Assembly: GCF_024172165.1 (NCBI RefSeq) | Contig: NZ_JAMZEB010000002.1 | Span: 3,369,501-3,433,500, forward strand | Direction: 5' to 3' | Source: Nonomuraea thailandensis | GTDB taxonomy: Bacteria; Actinomycetota; Actinomycetes; Streptosporangiales; Streptosporangiaceae | Length of the DNA stretch: 64,000 bases | Shown: one piece after another, positions 54,046-62,734 of the stretch | Layout: the number at the start of each line of letters is the position of its first letter | Numbering within the stretch: the first letter of the stretch is position 1 | Program-made: the position numbers and the translations under genes | The notes under the pieces: generated by a model | What the model saw: only the letters and a program-made list of their open reading frames with translations | Databases searched by the model: none | What the model was told of the DNA's origin: nothing

Positions 54046-54171
54046 GTGTTTCCCCACTTGCGCCGGCTCGTCAGCCACCCACTGCCGACCGGTGAACGCT
54101 GCTGGTTCACCGATGGGCTGGACGTCATCCTCGACGGCATCCAGGCGCAGGGTCGGCGCCGCGACGCCTGA
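54046..54171 (+). pseudogene. TetR-family C-terminal fragment
   Basis: About 41 codons (FPHLRRLVSHPLPTGERCWF, TDGLDVILDGIQAQGRRR) match the last helices of TetR-type regulators. No DNA-binding part precedes it; the 9-bp repeats lie upstream instead. The assignment is tentative. Confidence 0.45.
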
Positions 54172-54294
54172 GGCTTTCGATGTCGTCTCGGGTCTCGCTG
54201 GCGCGGTCTGCTGGAAGGCGTGAAGGAGCCCGCCGCGCGCCAGCCTCACGACGGCGGGCGGCGGGCTTCCTGGTGCGACTTGCCGTTACGGCGG

Positions 54295-54747
54295 TCAGCA
54301 GGGGCCGAAGGAGCTGAGCTTGTCGTTGGTGTCGCTGCCGATGTTGGACGTGGAGCGCCCGGCCCCGACCGGGCCGACGACCAGGGTGCCGTTGTTCACG
54401 CGCCAGAACATCTTCTTCCTGAAGTTGGTGTCGGCGTAGATGCAGATGTCGCGGTTGGTGCGGTTCCAGAACGAGGTGGTGTGGTCGTTGATGTTGAAGC
54501 CGAACGGCGCGCTCGCCGTGCCGACGTTCGGGACGTTGGCGGCGCTGCCGAAGAACAGGCCGCGGTAGTTCGTGTCGCCGAAGATGCAGAACATGCCCGG
54601 CTTGCACAACGCCCGCTTGTCAGCGGCGACGGCGGCCCCGGCGGTGGTCGCTGCGGAGGCCGGCGTGGCGGTGGAGGTGGCGATGGCCATGGCGGCCAGC
54701 GTGGCCAGGGCGGGGGCGGCGAGCGAGCGGGCGACACGAGAGAACAT
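54295..54747 (-). CDS. Secreted peptidase inhibitor I36-like protein
   Basis: A 150-residue secreted protein. Residues 1 to about 33 form a signal peptide with cleavage after TPASA. The mature part is a beta/gamma-crystallin-like I36 domain (MFCIFGDTNYRGLFFGSAAN, TSFWNRTNRDICIYADTNF) with a C-terminal Cys. The family includes the Streptomyces metalloproteinase inhibitor SMPI. It is monocistronic; the 450 bp downstream contain no gene on this strand. Target proteases are unknown. Confidence 0.88.
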   Translation of the reverse strand: MFSRVARSLAAPALATLAAMAIATSTATPASAATTAGAAVAADKRALCKPGMFCIFGDTNYRGLFFGSAANVPNVGTASAPFGFNINDHTTSFWNRTNRDICIYADTNFRKKMFWRVNNGTLVVGPVGAGRSTSNIGSDTNDKLSSFGPC

Positions 54748-54860
54748 AAGAGTGCTTTCCGTGAGTCTGGGGTTGTTCGGGAACGAAGGTAGGGAGCGGC
54801 CCGGGGGCCGCTCCGTGGCGAGATACGCGCTCGACCGCGAAGTGATCGAGGTCACGGCGG

Positions 54861-56315
54861 CTATAGGGAGGGCTCGACCGGATGGTTGGCCCTGATCACG
54901 TCGCCCGGGTCGTAGGTCTGCTTGATCCGCTGCAGCCGTCGCCGTACCTGGTCGGGCTCGAAGGCGAGCCCGTTGTCCGGCCGCCGTTCGGTGAAGTTGC
55001 GGTAGGACAGCGGCGCCCGCCAGGGAGCCAGGACGGTGGTGAGCGTGTCGAGGGCCGCGTGCACGGCGGCCGTGGAGGACGCGTCGAAGGTGAGGCCGCC
55101 GGAGAAGACGGCGAAGGCCGCGTCCAGCGAGGACACCGCGCCGCCGGGGAGGGCGGCGTCCGGGGCCAGGGCGCCGCCGAGGTGGCGGGCCTCGACCGTC
55201 AGCAGCGGTACGTCGGCGTCAGCGCCGGCCACGGCCAGCAGGGCCGCGAGTGTGTCGTCGGTGAGGGCGGCGAGCTGGAAGCCGTCACCGGCGGCCGGGG
55301 TGGGGCCGGGCGGGTCCAGGTGCAGCAGGTCGAGCCGGGACGGCGGCGTGGGCGCGAAGGTGTCGAGCTCGGGACCCAAATCCCGCAGCGGCGCGAGCAG
55401 CGCGTTGGCCGCCTCCTGGCTCAGCGGGCCGCCCTGGCCGAGCTGCGTCCCCTGGCCGAGCTGGGCGACTGCTTCGACGGCGACCAGCGAGCGGCCCCGG
55501 AAGGGCTCCGGGATGTCCTCCAGCGGCGGGAAGCGCAGCAGCCGTCCCAGCGACGTGACCGTGTCCGGCACGGTGGCGGTCCAGTCGCGCCACCGCCGCA
55601 GCACCTCCTCGGCCCGCCCGATCGGCCAGTACAGCGCGCCCGCGTACACCTCGGTAATGGGGAACAGGGCGAACTCCAGCTCGGTCACGACCGCGTACGC
55701 GCCCCCGCCGCCCCGGATCGCCCAGAACAGGTCGGGCTCGTGGCCAGCGTCCACACGCAGCACGCGGCCGTCGGCGGTCACCACGGTGGCACCGGTGACA
55801 TGGTTGGCGGCCAGGCCGTGGGAGCGGGCGAACCAGGACAGGCCGCCGCCCAGGGTGTAGCCGACCACGCCGACGTCGGAGGCGGTGCCGGCGAGCCCGG
55901 CCAGGCCGTGCTTGGCGGCGGCCGCGCTCACCTCCGCCCACACCACCCCGGCTCCCACCCGGGCCAGTCGCCGCACGGGGTCGATGTGCACGTGCGCCAT
56001 CTCGAACGTGCGCAGCAGGATGGTGTCGTGCAACGGTCCGAGCGGGGCGGCGTTGTGGCCGCTGGACTGCGGCGCGACGCGCAGGCCGCAGACGCGGGCC
56101 GTCTTCAGGGTGGCGGCCACGTCGGCGGCCGAGCGGGCCAGGACCACGGCGGCCGGGCGCTGGTCCACGGCCAGCTGCCAGGCCGCGCGGGCGGCGTCCC
56201 AGCCCGGGTCACCGGGCAGGACCAGCACCCCTTCGAGTCGCGAGCCCAGCGCCCGCAAGCCGCCGCCGCCACCGTCAGTGCCGAGGCCGGGGCCGGGAGC
56301 AGGAGTGATAGGCAT
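54861..56315 (-). CDS. FAD-binding berberine-bridge-type oxidoreductase
   Basis: A 484-residue flavoprotein with a PCMH-type FAD domain: VLARSAADVAATLKTAR, APQSSGHNAAPLG with His87, the expected covalent FAD attachment residue, GVVGYTLGGGLSWFARSHGL and VVTADGRVLRV. The C-terminal berberine-like element is RNFTERRPDNG and RIKQTYDPGDVIRANHPV. The second covalent site (Cys) of bicovalent members is not evident. Related enzymes oxidise sugars, alkaloids or polyketides. Start 56315 (MPITPAPG) is used because it directly precedes the domain. There is no signal peptide and no obvious operon partner. Confidence 0.9.
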   Translation of the reverse strand: MPITPAPGPGLGTDGGGGGLRALGSRLEGVLVLPGDPGWDAARAAWQLAVDQRPAAVVLARSAADVAATLKTARVCGLRVAPQSSGHNAAPLGPLHDTILLRTFEMAHVHIDPVRRLARVGAGVVWAEVSAAAAKHGLAGLAGTASDVGVVGYTLGGGLSWFARSHGLAANHVTGATVVTADGRVLRVDAGHEPDLFWAIRGGGGAYAVVTELEFALFPITEVYAGALYWPIGRAEEVLRRWRDWTATVPDTVTSLGRLLRFPPLEDIPEPFRGRSLVAVEAVAQLGQGTQLGQGGPLSQEAANALLAPLRDLGPELDTFAPTPPSRLDLLHLDPPGPTPAAGDGFQLAALTDDTLAALLAVAGADADVPLLTVEARHLGGALAPDAALPGGAVSSLDAAFAVFSGGLTFDASSTAAVHAALDTLTTVLAPWRAPLSYRNFTERRPDNGLAFEPDQVRRRLQRIKQTYDPGDVIRANHPVEPSL

Positions 56316-56550
56316 CGTTCGTCCTCTTCGATCAGTGAGTCGTCGTCCTGATCGACGATGCCGGGGCGCGGCCGCCGATCCCATCCCACCCGCCGGGGGT
56401 GTTCAGGGCCGCCACCCCCCGCGGCTGCGGGATCGGTCAGGCGGGTGAGGAGCGGCGGATCGCCGTACCGGTGATTGAAGAGTCGACGCCGAATGCCTGG
56501 AGACATCCGCTGAGAAATTGCACCGAGAGATCAACGTTACGGTCGAAGGC

Positions 56551-57325
56551 ATGGATGTCCACGACACGGCTCGGCCGCTGGACAGCGCGGGCGTATCGGT
56601 GTTCCTGCGCTCGCTCCCCGCCGAGCCTCTGCTCCTCGGCCTGACGAGGCCCGGCACTGCGTGGCGGAGCTGAACGAGGCGCCGTCCCGGCCAGAGGCGC
56701 TCACCGCGCTCCACGCCGTCCTGGACGGCCGCTCCCCTGCACGACGGAGACGCTCGACGCGCTACTGGGCCCGGACGAGCGGTGGTCGAACGAGGCCATG
56801 GCCATGGATCCGTCGCAGTAGATTGGCCAGTCCGCCGACGCCCAGCGGCTGCGGCTGATCGCCGACGACCTGGTGGCGCTGCTCGACACGCAGGCACCGG
56901 GGCTGAGCGCGAAGGACAGGGAGGAGGCGGAGCTGTACGGGCGCACCGCCGTCGGCCTGCTCCGCGACCACCACTGGCCGGCTGACGCCTCCCCCGGACG
57001 GTGGGGTCGGCTGTCGGCGCTGCGCGACGGGATGATGGCCGGCAACCTGCGGGCCGTCGCCGAGCAGGGCCCGGCCCTTATCCATGCCAGTAACCTGCAC
57101 CTGCAGCGGAACAAGACCTTCATGTCGTTCGGTGACCAGACACTGGAGTGGTGGAGCGCGGGCGCGATCGGCGGAGCGCATTTGGGCGACCGGTACGCCT
57201 TCCGCGCCCAGGCCTTCGGCACGGTCGGCGACGACGTCCCGTCCCCGCTGGAACCGGCCCAGCTCGGCGAGATCGACGGCATCGTCTTCCTCAAGGAGGC
57301 CGTCAGGCTGAAGAAGCCGGCCTGA
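56551..57325 (+). pseudogene. Erythromycin-esterase-like relic
   Basis: An N-terminal piece (ARPLDSAGVSVFLRSLPAEP, LLLGL, from ATG 56551) is followed directly by pieces from the middle (VAELNEAPSRPEALTALHAV) and the end (LRLIADDLVALLDTQAPGLS, ALIHASNLHLQRNKTFMSFG, EWWSAGAIGGAHLGDRYAFR) of an erythromycin esterase-like protein. About 100 residues including the E-P-T-H-G motif are deleted, the frame changes at about 56655 and 56730, and an in-frame TAG is at 56819-56821. The gene is dead; its intact form may have detoxified macrolide-like esters. Confidence 0.8.
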
Positions 57326-57394
57326 CAGGCGTACCGGCCCACCCCCCTCGAACGGGGGATGGGAGCCCGGGGGACGGCGTGCGACCATGGCGGC

Positions 57395-58525
57395 ATGGGC
57401 ACCATCGGGGGGTTGGCCGGCGTGCGCGCGTGCGCCGGTGAGCAGGCGCTGGAAGTGTCGGGCAAGGGGTCGGAGGTGTTCGCGGCGGCCGCGCGCCGCC
57501 TGCGCCGCGTGGTCCTCTACGACGCGGCGGCCTGGATCGGCACCGACCCGGCGACCGTCCTGCCGACCTCGCCCATGCGCGTGGAGAACATCGGCCAGGA
57601 GCACTGCGAGGCGTACTGGCGGCGTGAGTACGGCGCGCACGACGTGCTGACCTTCCGCGACATCGCCCGCTCGGCCTCCCCAGTGGCGACGCTGCGGCAG
57701 GCCACCGCCGGCAACGTGGGCAGGAGCGTGCGCTTCCGGGAGTTCATGCGCCCGCTGGGATACACCGACAACCTGCGCGCCGCCTTCCGCATCGGCGCGG
57801 GCGTGTGGGGAGTGGTGGACCTGTTCCGCTCCGGCGACCGGCCGCCCTTCGACGAGCGCGACCTGCGGCACGTGGCCGGGCTGGGGCCGGAGATCGCGCC
57901 GAGCCTGGCCGGGCTGGCCGTCGCCGTCAGGCAGGAGGGCGGGACGTCAGGCGCTCTCGACGCGCCGGGAACGGCGCTGTTCGACGCCGACGACCGGGTG
58001 GTCTTCGCCGACGCCCAGGCCGAGCACTGGTTCGCCGAGCTGGGCGGCTCCCCTTGGCTGCCCCTGACGGTCAGCCTGCGGACGGGAGCCGTCACCTCGG
58101 TGGTGGCGCGGGCCAGAGCCGTGGCCGCCGAGCGGGAGTCCGGCCCCGCCGTCATCCGGGTGCGCGGCGGGAGCGGGCGCTGGGTCAGCATCCACGCCTC
58201 GGTGCTGCAGAACGGCCGGGGCCAGGCGGGGCCGGTCTCGGTGGTGTTCGAACCGGCGACGGCGACGCAGATCGTCCCCATCATCGTCGAGGCGTACGCG
58301 CTGACGCCGCGCGAGCGCGAGGTGACCGAGTGCGTGGCGCGCGGGCACACCACCGCGGAGATCGCCGCGCGGCTGCGGCTGTCGTCGCACACGGTGCGCG
58401 ACCATCTTAAGGCGATCTTCACCAAGGTGGACGTCAGCAGCCGCGGCGAGCTGGTGGCGAGGTTGTTCGGCGAGCACGCGAACCCCCTCCTGCACGCCCC
58501 CGACGCCGACATCGCGCACGTCTGA
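57395..58525 (+). CDS. LuxR-type transcriptional regulator
   Basis: A 376-residue regulator. The C-terminal LuxR helix-turn-helix (residues about 308-370) is LTPREREVTECVARGHTTAEIAARLRLSSHTVRDHLKAIFTKV. The N-terminal 300 residues form a GAF/PAS-like sensor region (AFRIGAGVWGVVDLFRSGDR). No receiver aspartate is seen, so it is not a classical response regulator. It follows the esterase relic by 69 bp and may have controlled it. An intact IS gene on the opposite strand ends 39 bp after its stop. Confidence 0.9.
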   Translation: MGTIGGLAGVRACAGEQALEVSGKGSEVFAAAARRLRRVVLYDAAAWIGTDPATVLPTSPMRVENIGQEHCEAYWRREYGAHDVLTFRDIARSASPVATLRQATAGNVGRSVRFREFMRPLGYTDNLRAAFRIGAGVWGVVDLFRSGDRPPFDERDLRHVAGLGPEIAPSLAGLAVAVRQEGGTSGALDAPGTALFDADDRVVFADAQAEHWFAELGGSPWLPLTVSLRTGAVTSVVARARAVAAERESGPAVIRVRGGSGRWVSIHASVLQNGRGQAGPVSVVFEPATATQIVPIIVEAYALTPREREVTECVARGHTTAEIAARLRLSSHTVRDHLKAIFTKVDVSSRGELVARLFGEHANPLLHAPDADIAHV

Positions 58526-58564
58526 GAGGGCGTCTGAAGAGCGAAGCTTGTGGTTGATTGCCGG

Positions 58565-59410
58565 TTATGCGTATCGCCAGTTTGGGGTGGTTTCGCCGGT
58601 TATGCGTCGGGTGAGGTTGTCGATGGAGGCTAGGCGGATCATGGCTGTGGCGTGGTCGGGTCGTGTCCCGTAGTCGCGGGCGAGCCGGCGGTGGAGCATG
58701 AGCCAGCCCAGGGTGCGTTCGACGACCCAGCGGCGTTTGACGACGTGGAAGCCCGGCTGATGAGCGCGCCGTGGGACCACTTCGACGTCGATACCGAGGC
58801 GGGCGCCGTGTTCGATGGCGGCGTTCTTGAAGCCTGTGTCCACCCAGGCCTTGGTGATCGTGGGTAGGTGGCTGGCCTGGGTGAGCAGGGTTTGGCCGAT
58901 GGCGTTGTCGGACAGGTCGGCGGCGGCGACAGTTGTGGCCAGGAGCAGGCCGAGGGTGTCGGTCAGGATGCCGCGTTTGCGGCCGACGATCTTCTTGGCC
59001 GCGTCGATGCCCTGGGTGTCGAGGGGGACGTTGGTGGAGGTCTTGACGCTCTGGCTGTCGATGACGCAGGCGCTGGGCTCGGGGTTGCGTCCTTCCCTGG
59101 TGCGCGCCAGGCCGGTCAGCTCGATGCCTAACTGCTCGAAGATGCCTTCCCTGGCCCAGGCGGAGAAGTAGTAGTACACGGTCGTGCGGGGCGGGAAGTC
59201 GTGGGGCAGGTACTTCCAGGCGATGCCGGTGCGGTTGACGTAGAGGATGGCGTCGAAGATGTCCCGCAGGCTGGTCGACGGGTCGGCGACGGTGATCCCG
59301 GCCCGCGCGCGAGCCTGCATGCGTGCGGCTCGCCAGGCGCTCAGGGTCGGCTCGAGTAACGCCCAGCGGGCGTCGGACAGATCCGAGGGGTAGGGGCGGC
59401 GTGCAGTCAT
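58565..59410 (-). CDS. IS5-family transposase, apparently intact
   Basis: A 281-residue DDE transposase. Asp118 (CVIDSQSVKT), Asp191 (WVDTGFKN) and Glu231 (VVERTLGWLM) are the expected catalytic residues, and the HTH-type N-terminus is SDLSDARWALLEPTLSAW. The full open frame and normal length suggest an active or recently active element. The left end probably lies in 58526-58560 (GAGGGCGTCTGAAGAG), but I could not find a matching inverted copy near 59411-59520, so the boundaries are open. Confidence 0.88.
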   Translation of the reverse strand: MTARRPYPSDLSDARWALLEPTLSAWRAARMQARARAGITVADPSTSLRDIFDAILYVNRTGIAWKYLPHDFPPRTTVYYYFSAWAREGIFEQLGIELTGLARTREGRNPEPSACVIDSQSVKTSTNVPLDTQGIDAAKKIVGRKRGILTDTLGLLLATTVAAADLSDNAIGQTLLTQASHLPTITKAWVDTGFKNAAIEHGARLGIDVEVVPRRAHQPGFHVVKRRWVVERTLGWLMLHRRLARDYGTRPDHATAMIRLASIDNLTRRITGETTPNWRYA

Positions 59411-59963
59411 AGCCCTCGTGTAGCAGCTGTCGCCGTAGAAGGCTCGCACCTGTCGGGTTGGGCGATTGTCGGGCATCCCGAGATCGGACGGGCAGGATGT
59501 GTCTCATCAGGCAAAATGCCAGCTCGATAGCCCTTGCTCGGACGGGCCCTACGTGGCGAAAGCCCATCAATCCCAACATCTGGGGCCAGGCCGAAATCAG
59601 CACGAACCCCGACAATCAATCACTAGATGCCCACTCACGCCCAGGCCGGCCCCCCGGGACCACGTCGCATGACGGCCGAGGCTCCTGCGCATGACCACAG
59701 TCCCGGCGAGCGGGTCTGGGCTCGGCGCCGCCCCCGGCCGCGCAACGTGGTTTGGCTGATCGCCACAGGCGACCGTCGGCTCACCGGAGCACCGCCGATG
59801 GGCATGAGCTGAAGGAAGAGGGCCTCGGTTCCGTTTCCATGGCAGAGGAAGCCGGCCCCGCAGCCCCCCTCCAACGTCTGCCGGGTCGGGCTCCATCTGC
59901 CCACCACCCTCACCGACAGCGCGCTGAGCAGGAAGGACCCGGGGTTCCAAGGAACGCTTTTCC
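59411..59963. other. No confident gene; probable IS right flank
   Basis: No supported frame in this 550-bp region. Its left part should contain the right end of the IS5-family element; the remainder precedes the second MmyB-type relic and may hold decayed parts of it. Confidence 0.45.
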
Positions 59964-60321
59964 CCGGAAGTTCGCCCTGGACATCCTGGCCTGGAACCGG
60001 CTCGGCGCCGCCCTGCTCGGCGACCTGGCCGCCCTGCCACCGCAGCACCGTAACTATGTTCGCATGCTCTTCCTCGACCCCCATGTCCGCGCCCTGCAAG
60101 ACGACTGGTCCGCCCGCGCCCGCGAAGCCGTCTCCAGCCTGCGCATGGCCGCCGGCACCTTCGACCTCGACTGGCAAGCCCTGGCCAACGTCGAGGATCA
60201 CGAACAGATCATCGCCCTCATCACCACCCACCCCGACAGCCCCGACCACGCCGCCATCCGCCGGCTCGCCTCATGGGCCAGCAAACAGGGCCTGCAACCG
60301 AGCCACTCGGCCGGCTGCTGA
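59964..60321 (+). pseudogene. MmyB-type regulator relic, copy 2
   Basis: The frame encodes the start of an MmyB-like ligand domain (DILAWNRLGAALLGDLAALP, HRNYVRMLFLDPHVRALQDD, WSARAREAVSSLRMAAG) joined directly to its end (TFDLDWQALANVEDHEQIIA, PDSPDHAAIRRLASWAS). The central roughly 70 residues and the XRE helix-turn-helix are missing. The join is in frame, so the frame is still open, but the domain cannot fold normally. Copy 1 is at 51025. Confidence 0.75.
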
Positions 60322-60692
60322 GAATGCCGCCGGCCTCAAATGATGGTGATGCGGGTCGAAGAAGCCCTCTGAACGGCATGTTCTCCGACAGCAGGGTGCT
60401 GGTCGGGGGAACTCGCCCGCTGAAGAACCGTTCATGATCACCGGAATCAAGAGTGTCGCCGCGACCCGCGAGGGCCTGGCGGCTCGATCGGCCGGGCGTG
60501 TGGCTCTCCGGCCGGAACCGGCCGCCGCCGGCCAGGATCACCACAGCAATGCGACGATCTTCAAACACCCTCACATGCGGAAGACGGGGCTAGGGGCACG
60601 CGATCGGCGGGCTAGCGCTGCCAGGAAGTCTTGGCCTCGTGTGATCTCCGCCCGGTGGGCGGGGAGCCGATCCCTGGAGAAGAGGAATGGGC
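60322..60692. other. Intergenic region upstream of Cys-rich peptide
   Basis: About 370 bp without a supported gene. Close to the peptide gene it contains a hairpin with arms CTCCGCCC (60646-60653) and GGGCGGGGAG (60657-60666), 27 bp before the start. The promoter should lie here, but no clear -35/-10 pair was found. Confidence 0.5.
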
Positions 60693-60872
60693 ATGACGTC
60701 CGTCTTTGGAAGGCTGAGCGACCGGCTGCTGGCGATGATCGTCCCGCAGGAGAACGCGGCCGCCGTGGAGTGTTACTACATCTACAAGTGCATCTACCCG
60801 ATCAGACTGCGCGCCCGCTGCTGTGACGGCAGCTGCGCCCCGTACGTGATCATCAGCGAGAACGGCTGCTGA
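60693..60872 (+). CDS. Six-cysteine small peptide, possible exported precursor
   Basis: A 59-residue peptide (61 if ATG 60687 is used). Both starts have purine-rich ribosome sites (GGAGA, GAGGA). The first roughly 25 residues form an amphipathic leader-like part (TSVFGRLSDRLLAMIVPQEN) that ends in a triple alanine. The rest has six cysteines at 27, 33, 43, 44, 48 and 59, enough for three disulfides, many Tyr and Ile residues, and no long hydrophobic segment. I do not recognise the family. It is convergent to a gene pair for an ABC exporter and a thioredoxin-like protein. The layout suggests a secreted disulfide-rich or modified peptide, but no modification enzyme is visible. Confidence 0.6.
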   Translation: MTSVFGRLSDRLLAMIVPQENAAAVECYYIYKCIYPIRLRARCCDGSCAPYVIISENGC

Positions 60873-60883
60873 CGATCGAGAAC

Positions 60884-60921
60884 GCCGCTCCTGCCCACCC
60901 ATGCGGGCGGGCAGGAGCGGC
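60884..60921. terminator. Strong bidirectional hairpin terminator
   Basis: GCCGCTCCTGCCC (60884-60896) and GGGCAGGAGCGGC (60909-60921) form a perfect 13-bp stem with a 12-base loop, between the convergent peptide gene (stop 60872) and ABC exporter gene (stop 60932). Confidence 0.9.
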
Positions 60922-60931
60922 GCCGTCGTTG

Positions 60932-62734
60932 TCAGGAGCGAGCCGCCTCCTGGTAGCCACTGGCCTGGAGCCGGAACAGCCTGGCGTAGCCGCGTCCCGA
61001 CGCCATGAGCTGCTCGTGCGTCCCCGACTCGACGATGACGCCGTCCTCCAGGACGGCGATCAGGTCCGCGTCCCTCACGGTGTTGAGCCGGTGCGAGATG
61101 AGCAGGCTCGTGGCCCCGTCCCCCTGGCGGCGGATGCGGCCGTGGACGTCGGCCTCGGCCTCGGGGTCCAGCCCGGCGGAGGCCTCGTCGAGGATCATGA
61201 GATCGCGGCGGCCCCGGAACATCGCCCTGGCCAGGGCCACGCGCTGCCACTGGCCGCCCGAGAGCACGACGCCGGTCTCCGGGTCGTCCTTGTCGTCCTC
61301 GCTGAAGAACATCCGCGTGAGCATGGTGTCGTAGCCCCGTGGCAGCGCGGAGAGCTTGCCGTCGATGCCGGCCTCCCTGGCCGCGCCCTGGACGCGAGCC
61401 TCGTCCCCCCGGGCGGCGACGAAGCCGATGGAGATGTTGTCGGCGGCGGACAGGTCGTACGCCATGTGGTCCTGGAAGACGCCGCTGACGCGCTGCCGCA
61501 GATGGTCGGGGTGGAGGTGGCGGAGGTCGACGCCGTCCCAGGTGATGCTGCCGTGCTGCGGGTCGTAGAACCGGCACAGCAGCTTGACCAGCGTGCTCTT
61601 GCCGGCGCCGTTCAGGCCGACGACGGCGACGGCCGCGCCGGCCGGGATGAACAGGTTGAGCCCGCGCAGGATCCACGGATGGTCGTCGCTGTAGCGGAAC
61701 CAGACGTCGTTGAGCCGGATGCCGTCGCGCAGCCGCGGCATGGGGGCGGGCGCGGCGGGGACCGGCAGGTCGGGCTCGGCCTGGATGACGGTGACGCTGT
61801 GGCCGAACATGATGAGGTCCTGGTGGAGCCCGGCGATGCCGGAGACCAGCCCGTTGAGCGCGTTCTGGACGGCGGCGACGGCCGCGATCAGCAGGGACAC
61901 GTCGCCGGCGCTCAGCGCGCCGGAGCCGGCCGCGATCACCGCCCAGACGAGCCCGCCACCGGCGACCAGCGCGCCCAGGAGCGTCAGCAGGCCCTCGACG
62001 GAGAGCTCGCGCAGGTCCATGCGGCGGTGGGCGTCGTTGGTGGTACGCAGCTCGCCCATCATGCGGTCGCGCAGGAACCGGCCGCTGTTGAAGAGCCGGA
62101 TCTCCTTGGCCGCCTCGATGGTGCCGAGCAGGTTGCCGTAGAAGAGCTGGCGCCGCTCGGCCGGGCTGGTCTCCCACAACATCGCCATGCGGCGGCGCGA
62201 CAGCCGGAGCTGCGCCACCAGGGCGGGAGCTCCGGTGGCCAGCACGATGCCGGTCAGGCCCGGGCTGATGACCAGGAGCGATCCGGCCATCCCCACGAGG
62301 GTGACGAGCGACTGGACGACCCTGAACGACCCAGTGACGATGCCCTGCCCCGTCTGCATGCCGTTCTGGGCCAGCCGCAGCCTGTCGTGGAAGACCGGGT
62401 CCTCGAACGGGCGCAGGCCGGCGAAGCGCAGGGTGGCGGTGAAGAGCTGGGCGGTCGTGTGCGCGGTGAAGAGCCGGCCGATCTGGCTGCCGAGATACCG
62501 GCTGACCTGCGGCAGGGCCGCGACCAGCACCCCGGCGCCGGCCAGGCCGGCCGCGAGGGCCGGCAGCCCGGTCGCGGGGACGTCGCCCACCAGGCTGTCG
62601 ACGACCGCCTTGGTCAGCCAGGCCACGGCGATCGGCGCGAGCGCCTCGGCCAGCATGACCAGGACGTAGAGAAGTGTCAGGCCGGGGGCCGTGCGGATGG
62701 CCGTCCCCGCCGCGACGCGAGCGGCGGCGATCAT
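60932..62734 (-). CDS. ABC exporter, membrane and ATPase domains in one chain
   Basis: A 600-residue half-transporter that would work as a homodimer. The membrane domain (residues 1 to about 320, six segments) is followed by an ATPase with Walker A GLNGAGKS at 373-380, Q-loop GVFQDHMAYDL, signature LSGGQWQR and Walker B LMILDEAS, then switch His in LISHRLN. Such exporters move peptides or lipids. There is no N-terminal C39 peptidase domain, so it does not itself cleave a double-Gly leader. It is coupled by ATGA to the thioredoxin-like gene upstream and is convergent to the Cys-rich peptide, the possible cargo. Confidence 0.92.
   Translation of the reverse strand: MIAAARVAAGTAIRTAPGLTLLYVLVMLAEALAPIAVAWLTKAVVDSLVGDVPATGLPALAAGLAGAGVLVAALPQVSRYLGSQIGRLFTAHTTAQLFTATLRFAGLRPFEDPVFHDRLRLAQNGMQTGQGIVTGSFRVVQSLVTLVGMAGSLLVISPGLTGIVLATGAPALVAQLRLSRRRMAMLWETSPAERRQLFYGNLLGTIEAAKEIRLFNSGRFLRDRMMGELRTTNDAHRRMDLRELSVEGLLTLLGALVAGGGLVWAVIAAGSGALSAGDVSLLIAAVAAVQNALNGLVSGIAGLHQDLIMFGHSVTVIQAEPDLPVPAAPAPMPRLRDGIRLNDVWFRYSDDHPWILRGLNLFIPAGAAVAVVGLNGAGKSTLVKLLCRFYDPQHGSITWDGVDLRHLHPDHLRQRVSGVFQDHMAYDLSAADNISIGFVAARGDEARVQGAAREAGIDGKLSALPRGYDTMLTRMFFSEDDKDDPETGVVLSGGQWQRVALARAMFRGRRDLMILDEASAGLDPEAEADVHGRIRRQGDGATSLLISHRLNTVRDADLIAVLEDGVIVESGTHEQLMASGRGYARLFRLQASGYQEAARS

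Noticed and set aside
53745..54140. Frames across the 9-bp repeats, including a run of about 17 valines on the minus strand
   Set aside because: No ribosome site and no homology on either side of the repeat; the polyvaline is a direct result of the repeat unit.
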